DNA of 64,000 bases from Collinsella vaginalis. GTDB lineage: Bacteria; Actinomycetota; Coriobacteriia; Coriobacteriales; Coriobacteriaceae. Positions 47,056 to 57,406 of the stretch are shown here, piece by piece. Location: positions 134,178 through 198,177 of the forward strand of contig NZ_LT838844.1 of NCBI RefSeq assembly GCF_900176655.1. The letters are read 5' to 3'. How positions within the stretch are numbered: position 1 is the stretch's first letter; the number at the start of each line of letters is the position of its first letter. Below the pieces are notes generated by a model, which worked only from the letters and a program-made list of their open reading frames with translations, was not told the origin of the DNA and did not search any database. The position numbers and the translations under genes are program-made.

Positions 47056-48066
47056 ATGGCGAAGGTGAGCGTCCGCGAGATCAGCCGGGTCACGGGGTTT
47101 TCCCCGGCCACCGTCTCAAATGCCCTGAACCGCAAACGCAGCGTCAGCGAGGAGACGGCGCGCATCATCCTCGAGACCGCGCGGTCCATGGGCTACCAGC
47201 AGCCGCAGCAGCTCGACACCATCCACTTCGTCGTCGCACGTAAGAACGGCAAAATCGTGGATGAGAGCACCTTCCATCCGGCGGTCATCGAGGGGGTGGA
47301 GCGCCAGGCCCGTCGCTTCGGCATGAGCACCTCGTTCGTATCCATTGACTTTTCAGACCTTGAGACGGCCCGTGAGGAGGTCGCGCAGCTGACCTCGGAT
47401 CCCGCGGCGGCGATCGTGCTGCTTGGCACCGAGCTGGGGGAGGAGGACTACGAGTTGTTCGCCAATGCGGTGGCGCGGGTGATCGTCCTTGACGGATGGA
47501 GCGACCGCCTCGATTTCGACTCGGTGGTCATCTCAAATGCCGACGCCTCGCTTCGCGCGGTGAACTACCTCATCGATCAGGGGCATGAACGGATCTTCTA
47601 CCTCGCGGGGGATTTCCGCATCCAGAATTTCAAGGCGCGCGAGCGCGGGTATCGGCAGGCATTGGGCGAGGCCGGCATCGTGGCTGCGGACACCTGGTGC
47701 GTGCGCCTGGGAACCACGCTCGAGACCGCGTACGAGGATATGGCCGCCTGGCTCGATCGCACGCCGCGCGCCGAGCTCCCAACGGCCTTCTTCGCCGACA
47801 ACGACGTGCTCGCCGTCGGCTCGATGCGCGCTCTCACGGAGCACGGGCTCAAGGTGCCCGAGGATGTCTCGATCATCGGCTTCGACGACCTCTCCCTGGG
47901 TGCGTTCTCCAATCCGCCGCTCACGACCGTGCACGTGCTCAAGCACGAGGTGGGGGAGATCGCCGTGCGCCGCCTTGTTGGGAATATCCGCAATCCGAAG
48001 AGCTACACCTGCAAGACGCAGGTGAACACCTATTTTGTGGAGCGTGAGAGCGCGGTTGCGAGGTAG
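47056..48066 (+). CDS. LacI family transcriptional regulator
   Basis: This 336-residue protein has a LacI helix-turn-helix at the start (VSVREISRVTGFSPATVSNALN) and the hinge VSEETARIILETARSMGY. A periplasmic-binding-protein-like effector domain follows, with VVISNADASLRAVNYLIDQGHERIFYLAG and PTAFFADNDVLAVGSMRAL. It probably represses sugar genes until a sugar binds. Its likeliest targets are the isomerase/transketolase operon 1 kb downstream and perhaps the PTS at 63 kb, which share operator-like words. The ATG is preceded by GAGGAGCATGTAAGC. Confidence 0.93.
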   Translation: MAKVSVREISRVTGFSPATVSNALNRKRSVSEETARIILETARSMGYQQPQQLDTIHFVVARKNGKIVDESTFHPAVIEGVERQARRFGMSTSFVSIDFSDLETAREEVAQLTSDPAAAIVLLGTELGEEDYELFANAVARVIVLDGWSDRLDFDSVVISNADASLRAVNYLIDQGHERIFYLAGDFRIQNFKARERGYRQALGEAGIVAADTWCVRLGTTLETAYEDMAAWLDRTPRAELPTAFFADNDVLAVGSMRALTEHGLKVPEDVSIIGFDDLSLGAFSNPPLTTVHVLKHEVGEIAVRRLVGNIRNPKSYTCKTQVNTYFVERESAVAR

Positions 48067-48698
48067 CGGGGCTGCCGCCTCGTGGGGTATAAGTGCGTTC
48101 ATACAGGTCAAGAAGATGCTTACCGATTTTGATGCAGCTCAAAAAGATTGTTTCTGCTAACTTTGAGCGCTCGTGTGAAAACGCACGATCCGGAGCTGGC
48201 TGAGGTCCAGTGTGAGAGCACACGCGCGGAATCGACCGAGGGTCAACGCGAGGCGGCCTGAGAGCGAGGTTTTTCTGTTGCGGCGGGGCAGTGCGGCGGT
48301 GTTTTCGGCTGCTGCTCCAGCTCCGCCAGTCGTCTTCCTTGCACCCAAATGACGCCTGCTATCTGATATTCTATATTTCAAGATATTTAACAATAATATT
48401 TAAATATTTGAGTCAATTAGAAACGGGCGATTTCAAAACTTACAGAAGCGCGGCAGTGAATTCAGATTGGTCGAGTAGAGGCCGGATTTCGCAGCCGTTT
48501 CCGCAGGAAACACCCTGGCAAAAACGGGCCTACTCGCGGAATCGAAAATCACCGCCGCACTTCTGGAAGTTTTCAACATACGCGAATCGGAATCGGCGAG
48601 GGCCAGGTGGGCAAGCTGGGGCCTCGTTGTCTGAAGTACGTGTTACGGCTGCCCGAAATCGCCTGCACGGTAGAAGCAGGGAGCGTGCTTGCTTTGGA
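48067..48698. other. Gene-free region after the LacI gene
   Basis: The first part is ordinary GC-rich sequence. AT-rich stretches (TATTTCAAGATATTTAACAATAATATTTAAATATTTG) lie at 48377-48412. No ORF with a ribosome site is seen. GCGCTCGTGTGAAAACGCACGA near 48167 contains a short inverted pair. Confidence 0.4.
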
Positions 48699-48960
48699 GG
48701 GGTGCCCGCCTTGTGCCCAAGGGTCGATTCACCTGGCTCCAGGCGTGGGCCGACGCGGCGGGGTGCCCGCCTTGTGCCCAAGGGTCGATTTCACGGTGAT
48801 AACACCGGACACAGCGCGCACAGGTACCCGTCTTGTGTTCAAGGTCCGCAAGGTCCGGTTGCTGGCGTGAAGAACGTTCAGTCGTTCAAGGTTCGATTGC
48901 TGGCATGAAAAGCGCTCAGTCCGCCCGATGGAGCCCGCCTTGCGATTACGGGTCGGTTTC
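48699..48960. repeat. Degenerate direct repeats (GCCCGCCTTGTGCCCAAGGG)
   Basis: GGGGTGCCCGCCTTGTGCCC starts near 48699 and is repeated at 48760, a period of 61. Weaker copies are at about 48822 (GTACCCGTCTTGTGTTCAAGG) and 48932 (GAGCCCGCCTTGCG). A second short repeat (GGTTGCTGGCGTGAA against GATTGCTGGCATGAA) lies at 48855 and 48895. No protein is supported. Confidence 0.7.
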
Positions 48961-48990
48961 CCCCATCGCACAAAAGATAAACAAGTTCAA

Positions 48991-49072
48991 TTACGTTTAC
49001 AGACGATAATCTACCGTTTACGGCATCTTTTCCAAACAAACCCTAAACAATGATATAAACATTTAGTAAACA
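48991..49072 (+). promoter_or_regulatory. Promoter and LacI-type operators of the sugar isomerase operon
   Basis: TTACGTTTAC (48991) and CTACCGTTTACGG (49011-49023) are direct half-site-like words 23 bases apart. TGATATAAAC at 49051-49060 with AGTAAACA after it gives an extended -10 and a further TAAAC/GTTTA-type element. CTACCGTTTACGG and TGATATAAAC recur in the same order before the PTS gene at 63390. Confidence 0.6.
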
Positions 49073-49107
49073 TTGTCAGGCCCATGGAGCCATGGGGAAG
49101 GGGAGAT

Positions 49108-50508
49108 ATGGATACCGTCAAACTGGGTTTCGTGCCCACCCGGCGCAGCATCTTCAGTGCTCCGGACGCCATCAAGTACCGCAGACTCACCGTTGACCGC
49201 TTGCGCGAGCTCGGTGTCGACGTCGTTGACATCGACGACATCAACGACGAGGGCCTGCTCTTCGACGACGCCAACATCCAGCCGATTCTGGACAAGTTCC
49301 GCGCGGCTGAGGTGGACGGCATCATGCTCGCACACTGCAACTTCGGCACCGAGTACCTCTGCGCCCGACTCGCTCGCGAGCTCGGAAAACCCGTGCTCCT
49401 CTGGGGCCCACGCGACGAGCGCCCCGAGCCCGACGGCACCCGCCTGCGCGATTCGCAGTGCGGCCTCTTCGCCACGGGCAAGGTTCTGCGCCGCTTCCGC
49501 GTCCCCTTCACGTACATGACGAACTGCCGCATCACCGACCCTGAATTCGAGCGCGGCGTCTGGGACTTCCTCGCGGTGTGCAACGTCGTCCGCACGTTCA
49601 AACACACGCGCATCCTGCAGATGTCCACACGGCCCTTCGATTTCTGGTCGACGATGTGCAACGAAGGTGAGCTGCTCGAGCGGTTCAACATCCAGCTCGC
49701 GCCCATTCCGATGACCGAGCTCATCGAGGAGGTCCGGGCTGCCGAGCGCGATGAGCCCGCCCTCGCGGCGATGCTCGCCCACGTGCGCGAGAGCTTCGAG
49801 ATCAAGATGCCCGAGGAGAAGGTGCCCACCGTGGCCGCCCTCGCCCTCGCGATGCAGCGCCTCGTCGATCGCTATGGCTGCAACGCCGGGGCCATCCAGT
49901 GCTGGAACGCGCTGCAGGCGGAGCTCGGCATCATGCCCTGCGCGGCCAACGCGATCCTGAACGAGATGGGCATCCCGATCGTGTGCGAGACGGACATCCA
50001 CGGCGCCATCACGGCGCTCCTCGTGGAGGCGGCGGACCTGGGCCGGCACCGCGGCATGTTCGCCGATTGGACCGTGCGCCATCCCGATAATGAGAACGGC
50101 GAGCTCCTGCAGCACTGCGGCCCCTGGCCGTGCTCGGTCGCCTGCCAGAAACCGGTCCTCGGCTATCCGCTCGCGTTCGATCATCCCGGCTCCCTCACGG
50201 CCGAGGCGCGCCACGGCGAACTCACCCTCGCGCGCTTCGACGGCGACAACGGCGAGTACTCGATGCTGCTCGGCCGGGCCTGCGGCATCGACGGCCCCCG
50301 GGGCATGGGCACCTACCTGTGGGTTGAGGTTGAGAACCTCAAGCGCCTCGAGGCGAAGATCGTCGAGGGCCCCTACATCCACCACTGCGTGGCCATTCAC
50401 GCCGACGTGGTCCCCGTCCTCTACGAGGCCTGCAAGTACCTCGGTATCCAGCCTGATCTCTACGATCCGATCGAGGAGGAGGTCAAGGCCTACCTGCGGG
50501 GCGAGTAA
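49108..50508 (+). CDS. L-fucose/L-arabinose isomerase family protein
   Basis: The ATG at 49108 follows GAAGGGGAGAT and gives 466 residues. The N-terminal domain runs from MDTVKLGFVPTRRS through VDGIMLAHCNFGTEYL. The C-terminal half holds the metal ligands expected for the family, among them Glu and His residues in NEMGIPIVCETDIHGAIT and the His in YIHHCVAIHADVV. At 466 residues it is shorter than FucI (about 590) and close to the short branch of the family. It would convert an aldose to a ketose. It heads an operon with a split transketolase and, after a 106-base gap, an FGGY kinase. Confidence 0.88.
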   Translation: MDTVKLGFVPTRRSIFSAPDAIKYRRLTVDRLRELGVDVVDIDDINDEGLLFDDANIQPILDKFRAAEVDGIMLAHCNFGTEYLCARLARELGKPVLLWGPRDERPEPDGTRLRDSQCGLFATGKVLRRFRVPFTYMTNCRITDPEFERGVWDFLAVCNVVRTFKHTRILQMSTRPFDFWSTMCNEGELLERFNIQLAPIPMTELIEEVRAAERDEPALAAMLAHVRESFEIKMPEEKVPTVAALALAMQRLVDRYGCNAGAIQCWNALQAELGIMPCAANAILNEMGIPIVCETDIHGAITALLVEAADLGRHRGMFADWTVRHPDNENGELLQHCGPWPCSVACQKPVLGYPLAFDHPGSLTAEARHGELTLARFDGDNGEYSMLLGRACGIDGPRGMGTYLWVEVENLKRLEAKIVEGPYIHHCVAIHADVVPVLYEACKYLGIQPDLYDPIEEEVKAYLRGE

Positions 50509-50635
50509 CGGCGCACGGCAACGTCCCGCTCGATCGGCGGACGTCCGTTGATCGCCGGGCAGCCGCGTTCAGTTTGACCTGAGCTTGCACCCATCAAACT
50601 ACGGTTCGATCAGAAGCAACCCGAAAGGAGCTACC

Positions 50636-51472
50636 GTGCAGACACTCGAGGACCTTGACCGGTTGCGGTGGGATCTCCGCCGCGACTGCGTCGACATCAT
50701 CATGGCCGGGGGCGGCGGGCACATCGGTGGTGACATGAGCGTCATCGACGCGCTCATGGTGCTCTACGCGCGCCACCTCCGCATCTCGCCCGCAACGGCG
50801 AACGATCCCAATCGAGACCGGTTCGTCCTCTCCAAAGGGCACGCCATGGAAGCCTACTACGCGGTCCTCTGCCACGAGGGCTTCCTCGACCTCGCCGACG
50901 TGAAGGCCCGGTTCTCGAAGTTCGACAGCCCCTACATCGGCCATCCCAACAACAAGCTCCCGGGGATCGAGATGAACTCCGGTTCGCTTGGGCACGGGCT
51001 CCCGGTGGCCGTGGGCATGGCGCTCGCGGCGCGCATGGACGGACGTCCGACCCGGGTCTACACGATCATGGGCGACGGCGAGCTCGCTGAGGGATCCGTT
51101 TGGGAGGGCGCCATGAGCGGCGCGACCTACGGGCTGGACAACCTCTGCGCCCTCGTCGACCGCAACCGCCTGCAGATCTCGGGCTCGACGGAGGATGTCA
51201 TCAGACAGGATGACCAGGAGGCGCGTTGGGCTGCCTTCGGGTGGAATGTCATCTCCATCCCCGGCAACGATATCCGCGCCGTCGACGAGGCCCTGGGCCT
51301 CGCCGCGCGCACCGCGGGCAAGCCCACCGCCATCATCCTGAACACCACCAAGGGATACGGCTCCCCGCTCATGGAGGACAAGGCCGGATGGCACCATCAT
51401 CTGCCAAACCAGGAGGAGTACGAGCAGATCATCGCCGATTTCTCCGCGCGCAAGGAGGCCTGCCATGCCTAA
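50636..51472 (+). CDS. Transketolase, N-terminal (thiamine diphosphate-binding) subunit
   Basis: A GTG start at 50636 with GAAAGGAG upstream gives 278 residues; the in-frame codons before it have no ribosome site. GGHIGGDMSVIDALMVLYA, RFVLSKGHAMEAYYAVL and the thiamine diphosphate motif IMGDGELAEGSVWEGAMSGATYGLDNL are typical of the N-terminal half of transketolase. The C-terminal half is encoded by the next gene, which overlaps by eight bases. Split transketolases of this kind often act on unusual ketose phosphates rather than in the pentose phosphate pathway. Confidence 0.93.
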   Translation: MQTLEDLDRLRWDLRRDCVDIIMAGGGGHIGGDMSVIDALMVLYARHLRISPATANDPNRDRFVLSKGHAMEAYYAVLCHEGFLDLADVKARFSKFDSPYIGHPNNKLPGIEMNSGSLGHGLPVAVGMALAARMDGRPTRVYTIMGDGELAEGSVWEGAMSGATYGLDNLCALVDRNRLQISGSTEDVIRQDDQEARWAAFGWNVISIPGNDIRAVDEALGLAARTAGKPTAIILNTTKGYGSPLMEDKAGWHHHLPNQEEYEQIIADFSARKEACHA

Positions 51473-52400
51473 CACGATCGCGAACCGCGCCGTCATCTGC
51501 AAGTCACTGCTCGAGCGCGCGGCCACAGACGGGGACCTCGTCGTGCTCTGTTCCGATTCCCGTGGGTCGGCCTCCCTCACGCCGTTCTTCGAACAGTTCC
51601 CCGATCAGGCCGTCGAGGTGGGCATCGCCGAGCAGGATCTCGTGGGCATCGCCGCCGGCATGGCCGCCATGGGGAAGCGTCCCTTTGCAGCGAGCCCGGC
51701 GTGCTTCCTGACCACGCGCTCCTATGAGCAGTGCAAGGTCGACGTGGCCTATTCGAACACCAACGTGAAGCTCATCGGCATCTCGGGCGGCGTGAGCTAC
51801 GGGGCGCTCGGCATGAGCCACCACTCGGCCCAGGACATCGCGGCCATGAGCGCCATCCCGAACATGCGCGTCTACCTGCCGAGCGACCGACATCAGACGG
51901 CGCGGCTGATGGCGCCCCTGCTTGACGACGACAAGCCCGCCTACATTCGCGTGGGGCGCAACCCGGTGGAGGACGTGTACGCCGAGGACGACTGCCCGTT
52001 TGAGATGGACCGCGCCACCTGGGTGCGCCGGGGCACGGATGTGGCGATTGTGGCGACGGGCGAGATGGTCCGGCCCGCGCGCGACGCCGCCGACCTTCTG
52101 GCCGCGCAGGGTATCTCGGCCACGGTGCTCGACATGTACTGCGTGAAGCCGCTCGATGCCGAGGCCGTCGTTGAGGCGGCCGCCGGTGCCCGTGCCGTGG
52201 TGACGGTCGAGGAACACGCGCCCTTCGGTGGTCTCGGGTCGCGTGTGGCCCAGGTGGTGGGGGAGCGCTGCCCCCGGCCGGTGAAGTGCTTGAGCCTGCC
52301 GGATGCGCCGGTGGTCACGGGCACCTCGACCGAGGTCTTCGCCCACTATGGACTCGACGCGGCGGGCATCGCCGCATCCGTTCGCAGCCTGCTGGGGTAG
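51465..52400 (+). CDS. Transketolase, C-terminal subunit
   Basis: The 311-residue protein holds the pyrimidine-binding and C-terminal domains. VEVGIAEQDLVGIAAGMAAMGKRPF carries the Glu that activates thiamine diphosphate. GISGGVSYGALGMSHHSAQDIAAM and VYLPSDRHQTARLMAPLL follow, then the C-terminal domain TVLDMYCVKPLDAEAV. It pairs with the preceding subunit to form the active heterotetramer. Translational coupling (overlap ATGCCTAA) keeps the two in balance. Confidence 0.93.
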   Translation: MPNTIANRAVICKSLLERAATDGDLVVLCSDSRGSASLTPFFEQFPDQAVEVGIAEQDLVGIAAGMAAMGKRPFAASPACFLTTRSYEQCKVDVAYSNTNVKLIGISGGVSYGALGMSHHSAQDIAAMSAIPNMRVYLPSDRHQTARLMAPLLDDDKPAYIRVGRNPVEDVYAEDDCPFEMDRATWVRRGTDVAIVATGEMVRPARDAADLLAAQGISATVLDMYCVKPLDAEAVVEAAAGARAVVTVEEHAPFGGLGSRVAQVVGERCPRPVKCLSLPDAPVVTGTSTEVFAHYGLDAAGIAASVRSLLG

Positions 52401-52506
52401 TTCTGGGCAGAGGGGCCTCGAGCACGGTCCGATGCTTCCAGAATGTGCCGGCTGCTGTTCTCGCGCCGTTCTCTATGATCAGCTCCAATCTGTCCGGAGG
52501 TCCGCT

Positions 52507-53997
52507 ATGGCCCGCTACATCATCAGTATCGACCAGTCCACACAGGGCACCAAGGCGCTGCTCGTGGACGATGCTGGCCGCCTGGTCAACCGTGCGGACC
52601 GTTCGCATCGGCAGCTCGTGAACGAGGTGGGATGGGTGAGCCACGACCCGCGCGAGATCATGGAGAACGTGCTGGCGGTGGCCCGTGCGGTGGTTGAGGA
52701 GGCGGGGGTCGCGCCGGCGAGCGTCGCGGGCATTGGGATCTCGAACCAACGCGAGACCACCGTGGCCTGGGACGCGGAGACGGGCGAGCCAGTGTGCGAC
52801 GCCGTGGTCTGGCAGTGCGCTCGTGCACAGGATGTCTGCGAGCGCGTGGCGTTGATACCGGGTGCCGCCGAGCTGGTGCGCGAGCGGACGGGCCTGGTGC
52901 TCTCGCCGTACTATCCAGCCGCCAAGATGGCGTGGATCCTGGAGAATGTTCCCACTGCCCGCGCGGCGGCCTCGCGCGGGACGCTTCGCTTCGGCACTGT
53001 GGACGCCTGGTTGACCTGGTGTCTGACCGGTGGTGCAGCCTTCCGCTGCGATTACTCGAACGCCAGCCGCACCCAGCTCTTCAGCCTGCGCGATCTTGCG
53101 TGGGACGCCGAGGCCTGCGCGCCCTTCGGCATCGACCCTGCCTGGTTGCCCGAGGTCACCGATTCTGATGCGGACTTCGGCAGCACCGATCTCGCCGGCT
53201 TCCTGCCCGCGCCCGTCCCCATCCACGGGGTGCTTGGCGACTCGCATGCGGCCCTCTTCGCTCAGGGCTGCTTCGAGCGGGGTATGGCCAAGGCGACGCT
53301 CGGCACGGGGTCATCGGTGATGATGAACGTGGGCAAGGCCTACGTCTCCAGCGGGCACGGGCTCTCGAGCTCGCTCGCCTGGCGCTTGGAGGGCTGCACC
53401 GAATATGTGCTCGAGGGCAATGTGACCTACGCCGGGGCGGTCAAGACCTGGCTCCGCGACGACCTGGGTCTCGTCGCAGGCCCCGAGGAGGTCACCGAGC
53501 TCGCCCTCGCGGCGAACCCTGAGAGCCGCGTCTACCTGGTGCCGGCGTTCACCGGCCTCGGGGCCCCGTACTGGGAGGCCGATGCTCAGGCGGCCGTGTT
53601 CGGCATGACGCGGGCCACCGGGCGCGCGGAGCTTGCGCGGGCGGCCGAGGAGGCAATCGCCTTCCAGGTGTTCGATATCATCGATGCGATGCGCGAAGAC
53701 AGCGGAACGGCTCTCTCCGAGCTGCGCGTCGATGGCGGCCCCACGCGCGACGCCCTCCTGATGCAGTTCCTCAGCGACCTGATTGAAGCGCCGGTGCGCA
53801 TCGCGCGCAACGATGAGATGAGCGGTCTGGGGGCCGCGTGGGTTTGCGGGATCGCGTTAGGTCTGTTCGGTCGCGAGGTGGTCGATGGCTGTGGGATACG
53901 CGGTGTGGCACGGCCAGCGATGCCGGCTGCAGAGCGCGCCGAGCGCATTGCCGGCTGGCGCCATGCGGTCGAGGCGGCGATCGCGTACGCGGGGTAG
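52507..53997 (+). CDS. FGGY family carbohydrate kinase (glycerol kinase-like)
   Basis: The ATG at 52507 after CCGGAGG gives 496 residues. SIDQSTQGTKALLVD is the first phosphate-binding loop, EVGWVSHDP and ISNQRETTVAWD follow, and GVLGDSHAALFAQG keeps the catalytic Asp. KATLGTGSSVMMNVG and ELRVDGGPTRDALLMQF complete the ATPase core. It is closest in layout to GlpK. The usual WQDRRT segment at the glycerol site reads WQCARAQ, so the substrate is probably another polyol or ketose. Its position after the isomerase and transketolase genes suggests it phosphorylates the ketose made by the isomerase. Confidence 0.88.
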   Translation: MARYIISIDQSTQGTKALLVDDAGRLVNRADRSHRQLVNEVGWVSHDPREIMENVLAVARAVVEEAGVAPASVAGIGISNQRETTVAWDAETGEPVCDAVVWQCARAQDVCERVALIPGAAELVRERTGLVLSPYYPAAKMAWILENVPTARAAASRGTLRFGTVDAWLTWCLTGGAAFRCDYSNASRTQLFSLRDLAWDAEACAPFGIDPAWLPEVTDSDADFGSTDLAGFLPAPVPIHGVLGDSHAALFAQGCFERGMAKATLGTGSSVMMNVGKAYVSSGHGLSSSLAWRLEGCTEYVLEGNVTYAGAVKTWLRDDLGLVAGPEEVTELALAANPESRVYLVPAFTGLGAPYWEADAQAAVFGMTRATGRAELARAAEEAIAFQVFDIIDAMREDSGTALSELRVDGGPTRDALLMQFLSDLIEAPVRIARNDEMSGLGAAWVCGIALGLFGREVVDGCGIRGVARPAMPAAERAERIAGWRHAVEAAIAYAG

Positions 53998-54033
53998 GGC
54001 GTCGTCCCGCGGGTTGGCCCGCGGAACGACGCC
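53998..54033 (+). terminator. Hairpin directly after the kinase gene
   Basis: GGCGTCGTCCCGCGGG pairs with CCCGCGGAACGACGCC around TTGG, starting on the base after the stop codon. No T run follows. The rest of 54034-54393 is non-coding with no other feature. Confidence 0.7.
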
Positions 54034-54393
54034 AACTAGAGCGTGGCCCGCGGGTTGCTCGTAGCGCCACCGCCAACATGCTCTTTCCCCTGGCCGACCG
54101 CCGCAGTTTTGCATTTCTTGGAGCTATGAATAGTCCGTCGGGACGCCTCCATCTACGCGCTACAAACACGCAGGCAGACGGCGTGCATTTTTCGGATTAC
54201 CGGGGCGACATGTTCACAGCTCGAGGTCCGAGGCCCGAAATCTATGCATACCTCAAGAAAACGCAATAGAAGGCGGAGCGCTCTTCGGCGGTCATCGTGC
54301 GCGTGCGGAGCGTAGCGCGTGATGCTAGCCTCGCTTGCCGCGACGGGTGTGGTAGCGCGCGCGGAGCGTAGGGGGTTGCATCCCATCCGTGCT

Positions 54394-54468
54394 TCGCAAA
54401 GAAAACTAAAATTTGCAAAAGAATCTAAAACTTGCAAAGAAAACTAAAACTTGCAAAACTAACTAAAG
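54394..54468 (+). repeat. Four 19-bp A-rich direct repeats upstream of the AAA ATPase
   Basis: Units of the form TTGCAAAGAAAACTAAAAC occur four times in a row (about 54394, 54413, 54432, 54451), with one or two changes each. They end 30 bases before the ATPase start. One unit contains a TTG that opens the same frame, but the real ATG at 54498 has GAGGAGG. Confidence 0.8.
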
Positions 54469-54497
54469 AGGCGCGCGAAGGGACCGAGGAGGCACAC

Positions 54498-55601
54498 ATG
54501 GTCGAGCTACGAAATCCATTCACGCCAACGTTTGGCATCGTCCCACCCTTCATGGCGGGACGCAGCCACCTCATCGACGACATCCTTCGTGCTCTCGACA
54601 GCGGACCCGGAGACCCAAATCTCTCCACCATGTTCATCGGCGCACGTGGAACGGGAAAGACCGCATTGCTCTCGTATCTTGCCACCGAAGCGCTCGGGCA
54701 CGGTTGGATTGCGGTGAGTGTTGCTGCTACGCCGGGCATGTTGGAAGACATCTACGAGCAGACGTGCGAGGTGGCGGCCGAATATGTGGATCGCGAGGAC
54801 CTCCCGCGCATTAAGGGTATGAGCCTCGGCAGGATTCTCAGCGTCGAATGGGAGTCGCCCCGACCTGACGAGGGAAATTGGCGCACGCGCATGACAAGGC
54901 TACTCAAGGCGCTGGAGGCATACGAAATAGGCGTGCTGTTCACGGTCGACGAAGTCTCCGCCTCGTCGGATGAGATGATCGCATTCGCATCGACATATCA
55001 GATGCTCGTGCGTGAGGGGAGACGCGTCGGCTTGCTGATGGCAGGCCTACCTCATCAGGTTTCAGGGTTGCTCAGAAACGAGTCGGTCTCATTTCTCAGA
55101 CGCTCGGTTCAGCACAGCCTAGGCAACATCCCAGATCAGGAGATTGCTTTCGCGCTGCAGCGGACAGTGGAGGGCGGCGGACGCCATGTCGACGACGATG
55201 CGCTGAATATAATGGTGAGCGCTGTCGGAGGTTTTCCATACATGATGCAGCTTGTCGGCTTTCGCGCTTGGGGGATAGAACCGGACAGCCCGTCTATCAC
55301 CCCACGTGCGGCTCAACAAGGGGTCGAGCTTGCCCGCGGCGATATGGAGCAGCGCGTCTTCGCTCCAACATATTACGAGCTGTCCGAGGGGGACCTGCGT
55401 TATCTTCGGGCGATGCTGAAGGATGAAGGCGTCAGCCGCACATCCGATATCGCGCGCCGCATGGGCGTGACGAGTAATTATGCCTCGCAGTACCGGCTTC
55501 GTCTCGTGGAGCAGGGAGTGGTGGGGGAACGGGGCCGTGGTAAGGTAGCCATCGAGCTTCCGTATTTCAAAGAATACCTGAAGAAGCGATTGAACGACTA
55601 G
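54498..55601 (+). CDS. AAA/Orc1-Cdc6-like ATP-binding protein
   Basis: This 367-residue protein has MAGRSHLIDDILRAL, Walker A FIGARGTGKTALLSYL near residues 48-63 and Walker B GVLFTVDEVSAS near 154-165. A C-terminal winged-helix domain lies near 290-350 (DLRYLRAMLKDEGVSRTSDIARRMGVTSNYASQYRLRLVEQG). This layout is shared by the Orc1/Cdc6-like ATPases and by prokaryotic STAND/ATPase families common in Coriobacteriia; its role is unknown. Codon use is less biased than in the neighbours and the A-rich repeats upstream are unusual, which fits a mobile or accessory gene. Confidence 0.8.
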   Translation: MVELRNPFTPTFGIVPPFMAGRSHLIDDILRALDSGPGDPNLSTMFIGARGTGKTALLSYLATEALGHGWIAVSVAATPGMLEDIYEQTCEVAAEYVDREDLPRIKGMSLGRILSVEWESPRPDEGNWRTRMTRLLKALEAYEIGVLFTVDEVSASSDEMIAFASTYQMLVREGRRVGLLMAGLPHQVSGLLRNESVSFLRRSVQHSLGNIPDQEIAFALQRTVEGGGRHVDDDALNIMVSAVGGFPYMMQLVGFRAWGIEPDSPSITPRAAQQGVELARGDMEQRVFAPTYYELSEGDLRYLRAMLKDEGVSRTSDIARRMGVTSNYASQYRLRLVEQGVVGERGRGKVAIELPYFKEYLKKRLND

Positions 55602-55750
55602 GTGAGCCCCGCTCGCTCATCAGTGTGCGGAAATCAAAGGTCTCAAAAGGTCTCAGCTGCTGCAGCGTGCCATGGGCTGCCAGCGGAAAGATGTGTCGAA
55701 TCGCCCTCCACCGCTTGAGCGCGACCCCCGGGGTGCCCCATACTAATTGA

Positions 55751-57235
<1,485 letters not shown>

Positions 57236-57285
57236 GTTGCGGGGCAGTGTGCTGCTGCCCTCGTCCTTTTCGATAGGGAGTACGG

Positions 57286-57317
57286 CGCCCCTCAGCCTCA
57301 GGCACGAGGGGCGTTTT
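57286..57317 (+). terminator. Intrinsic terminator of bglA
   Basis: CGCCCCTC (57286-57293) pairs with GAGGGGCG (57306-57313), followed by TTTT. Confidence 0.9.
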
Positions 57318-57406
57318 GCTTGAAAGCCCATGTATGCATAATTTTAAATTTAATTGACTATTTTAGTCTGTGCATCATGAAACCAGGACCGAACGGCGAC
57401 AGGGGT

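Noticed and set aside
48699-48960. CRISPR array
   Set aside because: The repeats are few, decayed and not separated by spacers of constant length; no cas gene is in the window.
54432-54497. TTG start for the AAA ATPase within the A-rich repeats
   Set aside because: The extra residues are only the translated repeats; ATG 54498 has a GAGGAGG site.
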